NCBI GenBank assembly: GCA_913057895.1 | Contig: CAJXOH010000003.1 | Location: 1 to 64,000, forward strand | Direction: 5' to 3' | Source of the DNA: an uncultured Bacteroidota bacterium | GTDB taxonomy: Bacteria > Bacteroidota > Rhodothermia > Balneolales > Balneolaceae | Length of the DNA: 64,000 nt | Part shown: positions 1 through 9,357 of the stretch, piece by piece | Layout: every line of letters starts with the position of its first letter | Position numbering within the stretch: the first letter of the stretch is position 1 | Made by a program: the position numbers and the translations under genes | The notes under the pieces: model-generated | The model's input: only the letters and a program-made list of their open reading frames with translations | What the model was told of the DNA's origin: nothing | The model's database searches: none

Positions 1-1
1 G

Positions 2-3000
2 GAGGGCACGACCTACTCTGCTGGCTCAGGTCTTTCCCTATCGGGTACCACGTTTTCTGTGGATGCAATTACCGCATCAGGGATCGTTGATGGGGCAATC
101 ACCACTGCGAAGATCGATGATGGCGCAATCACGACTGCGAAGATCGCCGATAGCACGATAACCGGCGCTAAAATAGGTCATGATGAAATCAAACTGGATC
201 AAATACAGGATGTGTCATTTGACATTTCAAGCAATTTAGCACTTGGTATTGCCTCATTTGATAACCTGACAACTGGTGGAGGGAATATTGGTATAGGTAT
301 ACCTCCATCATTTCAACCTGTGTTTTCAAATCTAACAGAAGGCTCTCAAAACATTTCTATTGGATCAGCAATGAATGGTTCAAATTCTATTACAGGTGAT
401 TACAATATTGGGATAGGGCGGGATGGATTGGAAAATATTTCAAGTGGGTATGAGAATATTGCAATTGGATATGATGCGTTGGACTATTTGACAACGGGCT
501 CGAATAATCTTGCTTATGGAACGGGGGCTTTAAATAGTATTACGACTAGTATTGGTAATATAGCCCTAGGATACTACGCTGGGACTTCGGTCACGGGTGG
601 AAATTATAATGTTTTTATTGGATATGGCCCCTCTGATGAATCGGGAAATGATTTTGTGCCTGGTGACAATAATATTTTGATTGGATATTCACCTTCTATA
701 AGTGCATCATCAGCTGATAATGTTATAATAGGGACGAGCTCAGGATCTTCAGGGAGTTCATTCTTAAATTCTGTCTTACTTGGACCAGACACTTATACTG
801 AGGCTAGTAACACCATAGTCATTGGGCACAATGCTGAGGCTGTTTATGATAGTATGGTGGTAATTGGTCCAGGTGCTGGTTTTTCTCACTCAAGTTCACA
901 AGGCCAGTCCATCCTAATCGGAGCTAACTCGATAAGTTATGCAACACAGGTAATTGCTATAGGTAGCGAATCACGAGGCGATAACACAAACGCAATTGCT
1001 ATAGGAGAAAAATCTAATGCATATGGTAAAAATAGCATCGCAATTGGTGGCTCTGGTAGCTCCAGTACGAAAACACAGGCACAGGGCATTCAATCAATTG
1101 CTATTGGATTCGACGCTTTTGCTGAGTATGACCAGACAATAGCTTTAGGGTCTTATACTGATAGTCGCGGAGATACTACAATTGCAATTGGTTACGAAAG
1201 CATCTCAGATGGTAACTCATCTATTGCATTAGGTACAAAATCAGATGCTGGATATGATCATTCAATTGCTTTAGGTACTAATTCTAACAGTAGTAATACC
1301 GGTTCAATTGCTATAGGGCTGAATGCCAATAGTACGTATAATGGCGCAATTGCTATAGGTAGTAACAGTGATGCTTCTGGAACGAATAGTATAGCGCTTG
1401 GCAATGGAGCAATCGTATATTCTAACAACACAATTCAACTTGGAAATGATGATATCACGAATGTCTCAACTAGTGGAACACTTACAATAGGTGAGATTAC
1501 TATTCCAAATACCGACGGAAGTAATGGTCAGGTATTGTCAACCAATGGATATGGGACTCTATCGTGGCAGTCATCCAGTATTGCCGATGGTTCTATCACT
1601 ACTGCGAAGATTGCCGATGGTTCTATATCAGGGGCTAAACTGGCTTCTTCATTTAGTTATTCAGGTACATTTTCTGCGACTGCTTTTTCTGGAGACGGTT
1701 CTGCATTGACGGATATTTCGACTTCAGGGATTGCCGATGGGGCAATCACGACTGCGAAGATTGACGATGCGGCAATCACGACGGACAAAGTGTCCGATGC
1801 TAGTATTACAGGCGCTAAACTGGCTTCTTCCTTTAGTTATTCAGGTACAATTTCTGCAACTGCTTTTTCTGGAGACGGTTCTGCATTGACGGGTATTTCG
1901 AGCGGAGCCTCCGAACTGAATGATCTTGATGATGTGTACTATAATTCTACGGATGGGAATCTCTTTATAGGGAGAGGTGGCGAAGGCTATGTGACAAGTC
2001 AGTATGTCTCAAACGGAAGCAATATAGGTATTGGAGAGCGCGTACTTGCATCACTAACGTCTGGAACAAAAAATATTGTAATTGGTGATAGTGCGGCACC
2101 TAGTTTAAGTTATGGTTACTCTAATGTAATTATCGGTGACAATGCAGCAAGTAGCTTGCAAGGAGGTTTTTACAATATTGCGATTGGTCAAGATTCCTAT
2201 GCAAATGCGTACTCGGGGGGATTTCATAATATTGTACTTGGATATGGCGCTCTGAAATCTGCTTCTGGGTCCACTTATAGTAATGTTGCTATTGGTAGGA
2301 ATGCCATTGGATCATCTAGTGGTGTATATGAGTCAATTGGTATTGGAAATAATGCCATACAATATGTAACGGGCCGTGCAAACCTAGCTATTGGGTATGA
2401 CGTTGGTCAAACAGTAACAAGTGGAGAATACAATGTTTTATTAGGGAGGATAGCAGATGTACATACTGGAAGTGTTAGTCGTGCAGTTGCAATTGGTGAT
2501 TTAGCAGATGCAGGTACAGAGAGTGTTGCAATAGGCCATGCAAGTAGTTACACATTTAAGGCAGACTATTTTGTTTCAATAGGGGCGGATTCGGATGCTA
2601 CGGCTGATTCAGCTGTAGCCATTGGAAATAACGCTCGTGCTACACAAAAAAGCGCAGTTGCTATAGGACCAGAGTCAGATAATAACCTTGCTAATAGCAT
2701 ATTATTAGGTGGAGACCATAACAAATATGTCTACACGGATGACCATGTTGCTGTTGGAACTTTAAATCCTCTATCTGAGAACATGGATGTCGACAACATA
2801 CAGTTTCAAGTTATAGGTCAGTCTCAGTTTGACGACAATATCTATCTGTCAGGTGCTAAGTCTTTAGTGCTTGAAGGCTCGTCTTCAAATAATCCTAGAG
2901 ACGCTTGGAATCCATCATCTACCAATGCAGATGGCGTTTATGATGATGATGCCAAAATTATTCTAGATGGTGATCTATTTGCGTTTGATGCATTTTTTCA

Positions 3001-3469
3001 AGATACAATCAGTGGAAATGAGGTAGATGTATATCGTGTTACAGCAACTTATCTGACTGAAACATCCGACAGACGCCTCAAAACAGACATCCAACCTGTT
3101 GAGGATGCCTCCGAATTATTGGCTTCACTCCAAGCATATCATTATCAAAAGCGTAGAAATCTATCGACGGATGACTATTCAAATGAGGAATTTGGCCTGA
3201 TTGCTCAGGAGGTTCAAGACATCCTTCCATTTTTGGTGAATGAAGGAGGTGGTGAAGACAAATTACTTTCATTGGATTACAACTCGTTCATTGCTTTGCT
3301 GATCAAGGCGCATCAAGAGCAGCAAATATTGATGGATGAACAGGCCACCACATTGGAGGGTCAAAAACGCGAATTAGAATCACAGAAGTCTCAAATAGAC
3401 GCATTAGAAGCGAGATTAGATCGCTTGGAAAGACTTCTTACGCAAAGTGAGGAATCACGTAGTGAATAA
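2..3469 (+). CDS. YadA-head-repeat fibre protein with C-terminal S74 peptidase chaperone domain (5' partial)
   Basis: The frame is open from base 2, so the gene starts upstream of the window and at least 1155 residues are visible. After GAITTAKI-type repeats come dozens of short AIAIG/SIAIG-like units, the pattern of YadA-type trimeric head domains, in two blocks (roughly 240-1470 and 2020-2700). The blocks are separated by a linker containing a 180-bp-period duplication. The C-terminus (from about 3060) has SDRRLKTDI, then YHYQKR, FGLIAQEV and SLDYNSFIALL. This is the Peptidase_S74 intramolecular chaperone, known to trimerise phage tail fibres and then cleave itself at the Ser of the SD-R-K motif. 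A coiled coil of about 45 residues follows. I infer a trimeric surface or secreted fibre. No T9SS sorting domain is present. The base composition is AT-richer than the neighbouring genes, which is possible evidence of transfer or of repeat drift. Confidence 0.85.
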   Translation, partial: EGTTYSAGSGLSLSGTTFSVDAITASGIVDGAITTAKIDDGAITTAKIADSTITGAKIGHDEIKLDQIQDVSFDISSNLALGIASFDNLTTGGGNIGIGIPPSFQPVFSNLTEGSQNISIGSAMNGSNSITGDYNIGIGRDGLENISSGYENIAIGYDALDYLTTGSNNLAYGTGALNSITTSIGNIALGYYAGTSVTGGNYNVFIGYGPSDESGNDFVPGDNNILIGYSPSISASSADNVIIGTSSGSSGSSFLNSVLLGPDTYTEASNTIVIGHNAEAVYDSMVVIGPGAGFSHSSSQGQSILIGANSISYATQVIAIGSESRGDNTNAIAIGEKSNAYGKNSIAIGGSGSSSTKTQAQGIQSIAIGFDAFAEYDQTIALGSYTDSRGDTTIAIGYESISDGNSSIALGTKSDAGYDHSIALGTNSNSSNTGSIAIGLNANSTYNGAIAIGSNSDASGTNSIALGNGAIVYSNNTIQLGNDDITNVSTSGTLTIGEITIPNTDGSNGQVLSTNGYGTLSWQSSSIADGSITTAKIADGSISGAKLASSFSYSGTFSATAFSGDGSALTDISTSGIADGAITTAKIDDAAITTDKVSDASITGAKLASSFSYSGTISATAFSGDGSALTGISSGASELNDLDDVYYNSTDGNLFIGRGGEGYVTSQYVSNGSNIGIGERVLASLTSGTKNIVIGDSAAPSLSYGYSNVIIGDNAASSLQGGFYNIAIGQDSYANAYSGGFHNIVLGYGALKSASGSTYSNVAIGRNAIGSSSGVYESIGIGNNAIQYVTGRANLAIGYDVGQTVTSGEYNVLLGRIADVHTGSVSRAVAIGDLADAGTESVAIGHASSYTFKADYFVSIGADSDATADSAVAIGNNARATQKSAVAIGPESDNNLANSILLGGDHNKYVYTDDHVAVGTLNPLSENMDVDNIQFQVIGQSQFDDNIYLSGAKSLVLEGSSSNNPRDAWNPSSTNADGVYDDDAKIILDGDLFAFDAFFQDTISGNEVDVYRVTATYLTETSDRRLKTDIQPVEDASELLASLQAYHYQKRRNLSTDDYSNEEFGLIAQEVQDILPFLVNEGGGEDKLLSLDYNSFIALLIKAHQEQQILMDEQATTLEGQKRELESQKSQIDALEARLDRLERLLTQSEESRSE
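1634..1900 (+). repeat. 180-bp-period internal duplication in the fibre gene
   Basis: Bases 1634-1720 and 1814-1900 are nearly identical, with only a handful of mismatches. Each encodes a KLASSFSYSGT/SATAFSGDGSALT unit preceded by GAITTAKI-type residues. The high DNA identity suggests a recent duplication or ongoing recombination inside the stalk/linker between the two head-repeat blocks. Confidence 0.8.
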
Positions 3470-3494
3470 GAAGCGACAATATAGAAGGGTGTCT

Positions 3495-4070
3495 ATGTTG
3501 CGACACATCGAGTGGAGCACTCGACTATTGGGACATAAGTTCAATGCTCTAGTCTATCTTCCTCTCTTTTTGGGTCTTGGAGTCACCCAAGCGCATGGGC
3601 AATGGGTTCTTACAATGAATGGAGCTGCCCAAATGGAACCTGCAAATAGTTCGACATCCAACCCGTCGTTTGAATGGGTTATGAACCCCTTTGTGTTGAA
3701 TCAAACCGACGTCGTTCCTACACCCTCTGTCCTTTTTCTTCCCTTTGTTTCGAGGGTAGGCTCGTTCGTGGGTACGTCATTGGATGATGGTGCATATGGT
3801 TTGCCAACGACGTATTCTTTGGGGCAGAATTATCCCAACCCCTTCAATCCAACAACGATCATTCGGTATGAGCTTCCAATAGCAAGCAGGGTAACTCTTG
3901 AGGTATTTGATGTGTTAGGTCGTCGAGTGAGTACGCTTGTGGATGCTCAACACTCAGCGGGGCGTCATGAGGTGTTGTTTGATGCTAGCAGCCTGAGTAG
4001 CGGACAATATTTAGTGAGGATACAGGCGGGTAACTTTGTAGAGGTACGTGCCATTACCTTGATGAAATAA
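3495..4070 (+). CDS. Small secreted protein with T9SS type A sorting domain
   Basis: This 191-residue protein is made of a signal peptide (hydrophobic core LVYLPLFLGLGV, ending near AHGQ), a short unrecognised middle of about 85 residues and a C-terminal T9SS type A sorting domain. The domain begins at YSLGQNYPNPFNPTT, includes VFDVLGRRV and ends at ITLMK. I chose ATG 3495 over in-frame GTG 3447 because AGAAGGG lies just upstream and the signal peptide then has a normal length. The sorting domain should send the protein through the outer membrane. The gene lies 25 bp after the fibre gene and may be co-transcribed with it, so it could be an anchor or partner, but that is inference. The middle part matches nothing I recognise. 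Confidence 0.8.
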   Translation: MLRHIEWSTRLLGHKFNALVYLPLFLGLGVTQAHGQWVLTMNGAAQMEPANSSTSNPSFEWVMNPFVLNQTDVVPTPSVLFLPFVSRVGSFVGTSLDDGAYGLPTTYSLGQNYPNPFNPTTIIRYELPIASRVTLEVFDVLGRRVSTLVDAQHSAGRHEVLFDASSLSSGQYLVRIQAGNFVEVRAITLMK

Positions 4071-4109
4071 TCACTACGGAGGCTTGTTCATGTGATTACT
4101 CCCACAAAA

Positions 4110-4139
4110 AAAGCCCCCTTCGTTTCCGAAGAGGGCTTT
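4110..4139. terminator. Bidirectional terminator hairpin
   Basis: A near-perfect inverted repeat (AAAGCCCCCTTCG / CGAAGAGGGCTTT, one mismatch, 4-nt loop) is preceded by an A-run and followed by a T-containing stretch. It lies between the convergent T9SS-sorted gene and the SusD gene and could stop both transcripts. Confidence 0.8.
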
Positions 4140-4223
4140 CCGCTCTTTCACTTACCAAGTCTATAACGACCTGACAAAAACTTTATTGTGAGTCTTAAGA
4201 AAAACTCACTCGCGGCTCAGACG

Positions 4224-5774
4224 TTAGTCTTGCACCAACCACATCTCGCTGTTGATGTTGTCTCCACCTAAGCGTGAGACAGCCGCCTGGTAATTCGCTG
4301 CATTTAGAGTCAGCTCATCCCCTGGGTAACGGAATCGAACAGGGACCGTATCGCCATTTTCATTGTTCACAGAAGGATCAAAGGCTGGAAGTCCTGTACG
4401 TCTCCAGTCAAACCATGGTTCTAATCCGGTGAAAAACAGTGCAATCCATTTTTGAGATGCGATGAGTTCCAACTTGTCATCTGCACTGTCAAAATCAACA
4501 GAAGCCTGAGCGAAATATCCAGCTGGAGACTCAAATGTGACACCATTCACGGATGTGTATGGGAACATTGTTTCTGCTCCATACTGAAGCATCGAGCTAA
4601 GCACGCCCGCATCGTAATGAGCTTTAGCATCAGCATTGATCATGCCACGTTGCGCTGCTTCTGCGAGAATAAACTCCTGCTCTGCATGAGTCATGATGAT
4701 TCCTTTGGCCATATCTTGTGAAGTGGCATGGCCTGGGTAGTTGTAGTAACGGTATCCCAATCTTGATCCACCTCCTTCTAAGGCACCATTCACGAATCCA
4801 GCGTACACCGCTGTTCCACCACTAGGTACAGGTGCATTTGCAGGTCGAGCATAAATTTCTAGTCTAGGATCATTCCAAGACGAGAGTGAATCGACGGCAC
4901 GTGACGCGATATTTACAGCATCAAAATCACCAATTTTGAGAGGGAATGTAGGGAACTGATTAGGAGCCGTCGACAAGTAGGTCAACAGACCTCCACTACT
5001 TACGTCTGTCATAAGACGACCTTCACTGTATAATGCCTGCAAACCGCTGGACGCTTGTGATGGCACCTTGTCTGATACTCGTAACCACATACGTAGTTGA
5101 AGCGCATTCGCTAGACGCTCCCATTTTTCGACATCACCACCGTAGAGAATATCTCCATTAAGTGTACTGGATGTAGAGGCCAAAAGCCCTGCAGCTTCAT
5201 CAAGCGTAGCAATCAGGCCATTGGGTCCAAGGTAGATATCCTCTTGGGTGTCATAGGCTGGAAACAGCACGTCTTCATCAGCACCAATGGCTTCAGAGTA
5301 AGGGATGTCTCCGTACGCATCCGTGAGTGTTGAATAGACCCAAGAACGTAGGACAAGTGCCACCCCTTGAGCGGCAGTATTTCCTTCAGCGAGAGCCTGT
5401 GTGTGAAGACTCTCAACGTCTCTAAGGGTTTCATACAGTGGATCCCATACAAAGTTATTGAAGGAGTTCCACTGGTAGATATCAACCTCACGTCTTACTG
5501 TCTTGGCAGTGAGTTGTGGAATATTATTCCCTACCAAGTACGACATGTTCACATGTGCGTTGACAGAGCCTCTGATCGCGCTTGGAACTAAGGCTTCAGA
5601 TCCGACCTCTGTGGGTTGGTTAGGGTTCGTGTTGACGGTATCAAAACCGTCGGTACATGAGGCAACTAATCCTGTCAATAACAGCATTGCTGCCCAGTTT
5701 TTGATGTTCTTCATCATTCGTTTGTTTGGGCTTAGCATTCGAGTGAATGTGTTCAAAGTTTTGTGTGTATTCAT
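4224..5774 (-). CDS. SusD/RagB family outer-membrane lipoprotein (SusD-like_2 type)
   Basis: This 516-residue surface lipoprotein is the substrate-capturing partner of the SusC-like channel encoded immediately upstream. The lipobox LVAS-Cys40 is followed by TDGFD, and then NTNPNQPTEV, typical of the SusD/RagB group. TPR-like helical stretches follow, and the end (QKWIALFFTGLEPWFDWRRTG) matches the SusD_2 family C-terminal signature. The ATG at 5774 has an AGAGG ribosome-binding site. It gives a long n-region, so an internal Met20/21 start remains possible. No glycoside hydrolase or peptidase gene is adjacent, so the imported nutrient cannot be named; SusD-like_2 proteins handle both glycans and peptides. 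Confidence 0.93.
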   Translation of the reverse strand: MNTHKTLNTFTRMLSPNKRMMKNIKNWAAMLLLTGLVASCTDGFDTVNTNPNQPTEVGSEALVPSAIRGSVNAHVNMSYLVGNNIPQLTAKTVRREVDIYQWNSFNNFVWDPLYETLRDVESLHTQALAEGNTAAQGVALVLRSWVYSTLTDAYGDIPYSEAIGADEDVLFPAYDTQEDIYLGPNGLIATLDEAAGLLASTSSTLNGDILYGGDVEKWERLANALQLRMWLRVSDKVPSQASSGLQALYSEGRLMTDVSSGGLLTYLSTAPNQFPTFPLKIGDFDAVNIASRAVDSLSSWNDPRLEIYARPANAPVPSGGTAVYAGFVNGALEGGGSRLGYRYYNYPGHATSQDMAKGIIMTHAEQEFILAEAAQRGMINADAKAHYDAGVLSSMLQYGAETMFPYTSVNGVTFESPAGYFAQASVDFDSADDKLELIASQKWIALFFTGLEPWFDWRRTGLPAFDPSVNNENGDTVPVRFRYPGDELTLNAANYQAAVSRLGGDNINSEMWLVQD

Positions 5775-5793
5775 GTCTTAACCTCTGTAGTGA

Positions 5794-8700
5794 TTAAAGC
5801 CCGAAGTTCACGGTGAGGCCAAAGCTGCGAGTTGATGGGATCTGGGTGCTCTCAAATCCTTGTACAATACGGCCGTTACGAATCGAAAATGCCTCTGGAT
5901 CGATTGACGGTACATCCGTAAACAGAAGGAGGTTTCGACCAACAGCAGAAACATTGACATACTTGAGCCCAACTGATTCTGCAATCTGAGAGGGAAGGCC
6001 ATACGTTAGTCGCATCTCACGCAGTTTTACCCATGTGTTTTCATAGGTACCTGTTGTGATAATGTCACGATTAAAAATGTTGTTGTAATAACGATACACA
6101 TAATCGCGAGTCGCTACAGGAACGTCATTTTCTACATACTCACCATTTGGTCCTACCATCACACCTGGTCCTACAAACGATCCAGGATTAATGGGGTCAC
6201 CCCAAATGATATTACCATTGGCATCACGTGGTGGCTGGCCATTGGCATCGTAGTTTAATGGTGGTAATTCCACACGTCCAACAAGAATGCTTCCTAGACG
6301 CTCATCATCTTTGTTGGTAATGGCACCACCAGAAGCTAACATTGTATGAGTACGACTGTAGATGTTACCCCCTACACGTCCATCAAACTGAACAAATAGC
6401 GTAAAATCTTTCCAACGGAAGGTATTCCCAAACCCGTAGGTAAAGTCTGGCTGATAGGTACCAGCACTTACTTTCTCAGCTGTATTCACAACAGGAAGTC
6501 CGTTTTCATGAATAATCTGCCCTTTAAATGGACCTGACTGTACTCTCATGAAGTCTAGACCAATAAGCTGTCCAAGAGGTTCGCCTACCCTTGCTTCCAA
6601 GGAGAGATCTTGACCACCATCGGCAGGGTACATATCTGCTACGATGAGGTACGAATCAATACCATCTGCCAGGGAGACAACCTCACTGGTATTCTTGGCA
6701 TAGTTGGCTGTGATTTCCCAACTGAAGTCTTGCTTTTGTATCGGAGTACCAGAAACGAGAAGCTCAACCCCTTGATTCTTAATCTCACCGGCGTTGATAA
6801 GCTTGGCTTCGTACCCCGTTGACTTCGCAAGAGGCAGATTAATAATCTGATCCTTGCTTCGGATGTCATACCACGTGAAATCTACACGTAGTCTATTTTC
6901 TAGGAATCGGAGATCGGTTCCAAGCTCCACGCTAGTGGTACGCTCTGGCTTAAGGTTTGGGTTTCGGAGTAACGGGCTCTCTGTTGCCACAAATTGTCCA
7001 CCCCAAACATTTCCATAGTTGTACACGTTGCGGGTGGCATACGGATTTGTATCACCCCCTACTTCGGCATAGGCGGCACGAATGTTCGCAAAAGACAACC
7101 ATGGAGCATTAAAGTCAATCAAGTCGGTCAACGCCGCTGTCAACGACACACTTGGATAGAAATAGGAATTGTTATCCGTTGGCAGTGTGGATGACCAGTC
7201 ATTACGTGCGGTAAAGTTCAAGAAGATTGAATTCTGGAACGCAATCTCAGCAAGACCGAATACCGATTGAATCTCTTTTTCTTGCTTGTACTGACTTGTT
7301 GAGATGTCACCTAATGAGTTTCCAATATTGAACAGACTTGGAACAACCAGTCCATCGGCAAAACTACGGAGTTCTGAGGCTTCCTGTCGCATGGCATTGG
7401 CACCTACAGAGACCTCAAAATTGAAATCTTTGGTCGCATCTCTGTCACTGTATGTCAGCAAGAACTCTTGATTCGTCTCTTTGAAATAGAGCTCATCTTC
7501 TTGATAACTACCACGCTCTCCAGATGTTCCTCGTGTAGAAATGGCACGACGGAATTGGCGAGCTTCGTTATTAATGTCACCACTTGAACGGAAACGAGCG
7601 GTCAAATTTGATGTGATGTCAAATTCAAGCTGAAGGTTTCCAATAAAGCGCTGACGCTGATAGCTATTGGTGTTTTCATTCACCAAGAAGTAAGGATTGT
7701 TTGTCCAAAGCTGCTCGTGATTGGCTTGTTCAAGCCCTTCACGCCCTGAGACCCAATAATCTTCAAGCTTAGAAAGCTCCATATTTCTCGGATACCATAA
7801 CCAACCGTACATGATTGATGACGATTCGTCATACCCTGCATTGGGTACGTTGTCAGAACCACCGTCGATGTAATTCATGTTACCGGAGATACGTACACGT
7901 TGCTTGAACGTGGTTCCACCATTTAATGAAAAACTATTTCGTGTGAGGTCAGTATTTGGGACAATACCCTGTTGGTCCAAGCGCATAAATGACATGCGGA
8001 AGTTTGACGTACGATCGTTGAACGTAAGGGCAATATTGTTTGTGTTTTTAACACCTGTATCGAAGAAATTCGAAATGTTATCCTCTTGAGGTAAGAACGG
8101 AGCCGGCCCATTGGATTTGTACTGACGGACCATGCGGCCATCCATACGAGGTCCCCAGCTCTCACCAAACGCGTCGTAGGTACCAAAATATTGTGTCCCA
8201 GTTTCATAATCACGACGGCCATACGCTCCTGCGCCAAACGTGTTTTGATAATCTGGATACCTCAACACACTTGAGAGCATCAAGTCACTCGTGAAGTCAA
8301 CGGAGACTCCCTCTGCAGCATTTTGACCTGATTTTGTCGTAATGAGAACCACTCCGTCACTAGCGCGAGTACCATACAACGCGGCAGCGGCAGGTCCTTT
8401 CAATACAGAAATCGACTCGATATCGTAGGGGTTGATAATACTGGCAGCATTCCCAAAGTCAATAGTCGAAGACCCATTCAACCCATCCCCTGGAGAGGTT
8501 AATCCGTTTGTAATTGGGAGTCCATTCACGACAAACAGTGGTTGGTTGTTACCGGTCAATGAAGACTCACCACGGATCGTAATATTCGATGATGCTGTCA
8601 CACCATTTGAACTACCAGTGATTTGAACACCCGCTACTTTACCAGCGATGGAGTTCACTAGGTTTGTCTCTTTAGCACTTGAAAAATCTTCAGCATCAAG

Positions 8701-9114
8701 TGTTTGAACAGAGTATCCAATCGATTTTTGGTCACGTTTAAAGCCAAGTGCGGTGACAACGAGGTCATCCAGTAGCTCAACTTGTGCCTGCAGCTCAAGC
8801 GTTGTGCCATCTTCGAGAGGTAGGTTTACAAATAGGTCGTTATATCCAATTGCAGAAACTCGGATACGGACAGCTGTTTCTGGGATTTCCAATGAGTAAA
8901 AACCTTCTGCATCGGTTGTTTGACCACCTACGGATTCACCAGCACCATCCAGATAGAGGATTGTGGCTAGTAGCACTCCTTGTTGTGTTTCTGCATCCAC
9001 TACCTGTCCAGTGACTAGCTCAGCAGTTTGTGCGTGAGTGGTCGTAGGTGCAATTGCGATGATCATCCCAAGTCCAAGAAGTATTGGACGAAAGAAGTGT
9101 TTAAAAGAGCTCAT
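5794..9114 (-). CDS. SusC/RagA family TonB-dependent outer-membrane transporter
   Basis: This 1106-residue nutrient channel works with the following SusD gene (19-bp gap, same operon). In order it has a signal peptide ending at THAQ (about residue 29), a carboxypeptidase-regulatory-like beta domain (about 33-115: GQVVDAETQQG, FYSLEIPE, VSAIGYND), a TonB-box-like DDLVVTALG, a plug (FVVNGLPI, SVLKGPAAAALYG, GVVLITTKSG) and a large beta-barrel ending in LTVNFGL. The length is normal for the family. The energy source would be TonB/ExbBD, which is not encoded here. A long 5' leader upstream contains complementary segments that could form a pseudoknot. Confidence 0.95.
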   Translation of the reverse strand: MSSFKHFFRPILLGLGMIIAIAPTTTHAQTAELVTGQVVDAETQQGVLLATILYLDGAGESVGGQTTDAEGFYSLEIPETAVRIRVSAIGYNDLFVNLPLEDGTTLELQAQVELLDDLVVTALGFKRDQKSIGYSVQTLDAEDFSSAKETNLVNSIAGKVAGVQITGSSNGVTASSNITIRGESSLTGNNQPLFVVNGLPITNGLTSPGDGLNGSSTIDFGNAASIINPYDIESISVLKGPAAAALYGTRASDGVVLITTKSGQNAAEGVSVDFTSDLMLSSVLRYPDYQNTFGAGAYGRRDYETGTQYFGTYDAFGESWGPRMDGRMVRQYKSNGPAPFLPQEDNISNFFDTGVKNTNNIALTFNDRTSNFRMSFMRLDQQGIVPNTDLTRNSFSLNGGTTFKQRVRISGNMNYIDGGSDNVPNAGYDESSSIMYGWLWYPRNMELSKLEDYWVSGREGLEQANHEQLWTNNPYFLVNENTNSYQRQRFIGNLQLEFDITSNLTARFRSSGDINNEARQFRRAISTRGTSGERGSYQEDELYFKETNQEFLLTYSDRDATKDFNFEVSVGANAMRQEASELRSFADGLVVPSLFNIGNSLGDISTSQYKQEKEIQSVFGLAEIAFQNSIFLNFTARNDWSSTLPTDNNSYFYPSVSLTAALTDLIDFNAPWLSFANIRAAYAEVGGDTNPYATRNVYNYGNVWGGQFVATESPLLRNPNLKPERTTSVELGTDLRFLENRLRVDFTWYDIRSKDQIINLPLAKSTGYEAKLINAGEIKNQGVELLVSGTPIQKQDFSWEITANYAKNTSEVVSLADGIDSYLIVADMYPADGGQDLSLEARVGEPLGQLIGLDFMRVQSGPFKGQIIHENGLPVVNTAEKVSAGTYQPDFTYGFGNTFRWKDFTLFVQFDGRVGGNIYSRTHTMLASGGAITNKDDERLGSILVGRVELPPLNYDANGQPPRDANGNIIWGDPINPGSFVGPGVMVGPNGEYVENDVPVATRDYVYRYYNNIFNRDIITTGTYENTWVKLREMRLTYGLPSQIAESVGLKYVNVSAVGRNLLLFTDVPSIDPEAFSIRNGRIVQGFESTQIPSTRSFGLTVNFGL

Positions 9115-9205
9115 GTAATGATTCTTTTTTAACCTTTAGGGTTCCTAATGGTTTAAGGAAGTAAGGCGTGAGTTTACAGCCGCGGATCTCTTGGTCGCAG
9201 CTGCG

Positions 9206-9275
9206 GTGACGGCTTGTAAAGTGTGATTGTGAAAGAGTTTAGTTTTACGCCGTCACGCGGGTAACTGACAATCAC
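9206..9275 (-). promoter_or_regulatory. Possible pseudoknot in the susC 5' leader
   Basis: Read on the minus strand, GTGATTGT (9275-9268) can pair with ACAATCAC (9230-9223), and GTGACGGC (9256-9249) can pair with GCCGTCAC (9213-9206). Both pairs are perfect 8-mers; the first extends to 9 bp. They interleave in the order A-B-A'-B', which is the topology of an H-type pseudoknot, or alternatively two mutually exclusive folds. The element ends about 90 nt before the susC start codon. Transcription through it is assumed and not shown by the sequence. Confidence 0.4.
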
Positions 9276-9299
9276 ATTTACATAATATAAGGGTAATTA

Positions 9300-9319
9300 T
9301 ACATAAATGAAATTATGTA
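9300..9319. promoter_or_regulatory. Inverted repeat upstream of susC
   Basis: TACATAA and TTATGTA form a perfect 7-bp inverted repeat with a 6-nt spacer in an AT-rich stretch that probably holds the susC promoter (TATAATTA is nearby on the minus strand). It could be an operator, but AT-rich palindromes also arise by chance. Confidence 0.25.
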
Positions 9320-9357
9320 AAGTAAAAGAAAGGCCCTTTTTTGTGGTTCAGGGGTAA

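Noticed and set aside
1-3469. Repetitive fibre gene as a CRISPR array or prophage tail gene
   Set aside because: The repeats are in-frame protein repeats without a repeat/spacer layout, and no other phage genes are visible in the window.
4188-4209. GTGAGT/ACTCAC inverted repeat as the terminator of the first SusCD operon
   Set aside because: The stem is only 6 bp with a weak T-tract, and the stronger hairpin at 4110-4139 explains termination better.
7923-8237. Minus-strand 104-codon frame inside the first SusC gene
   Set aside because: It is a different frame of a clear SusC coding region, without its own ribosome-binding site or recognisable motif.
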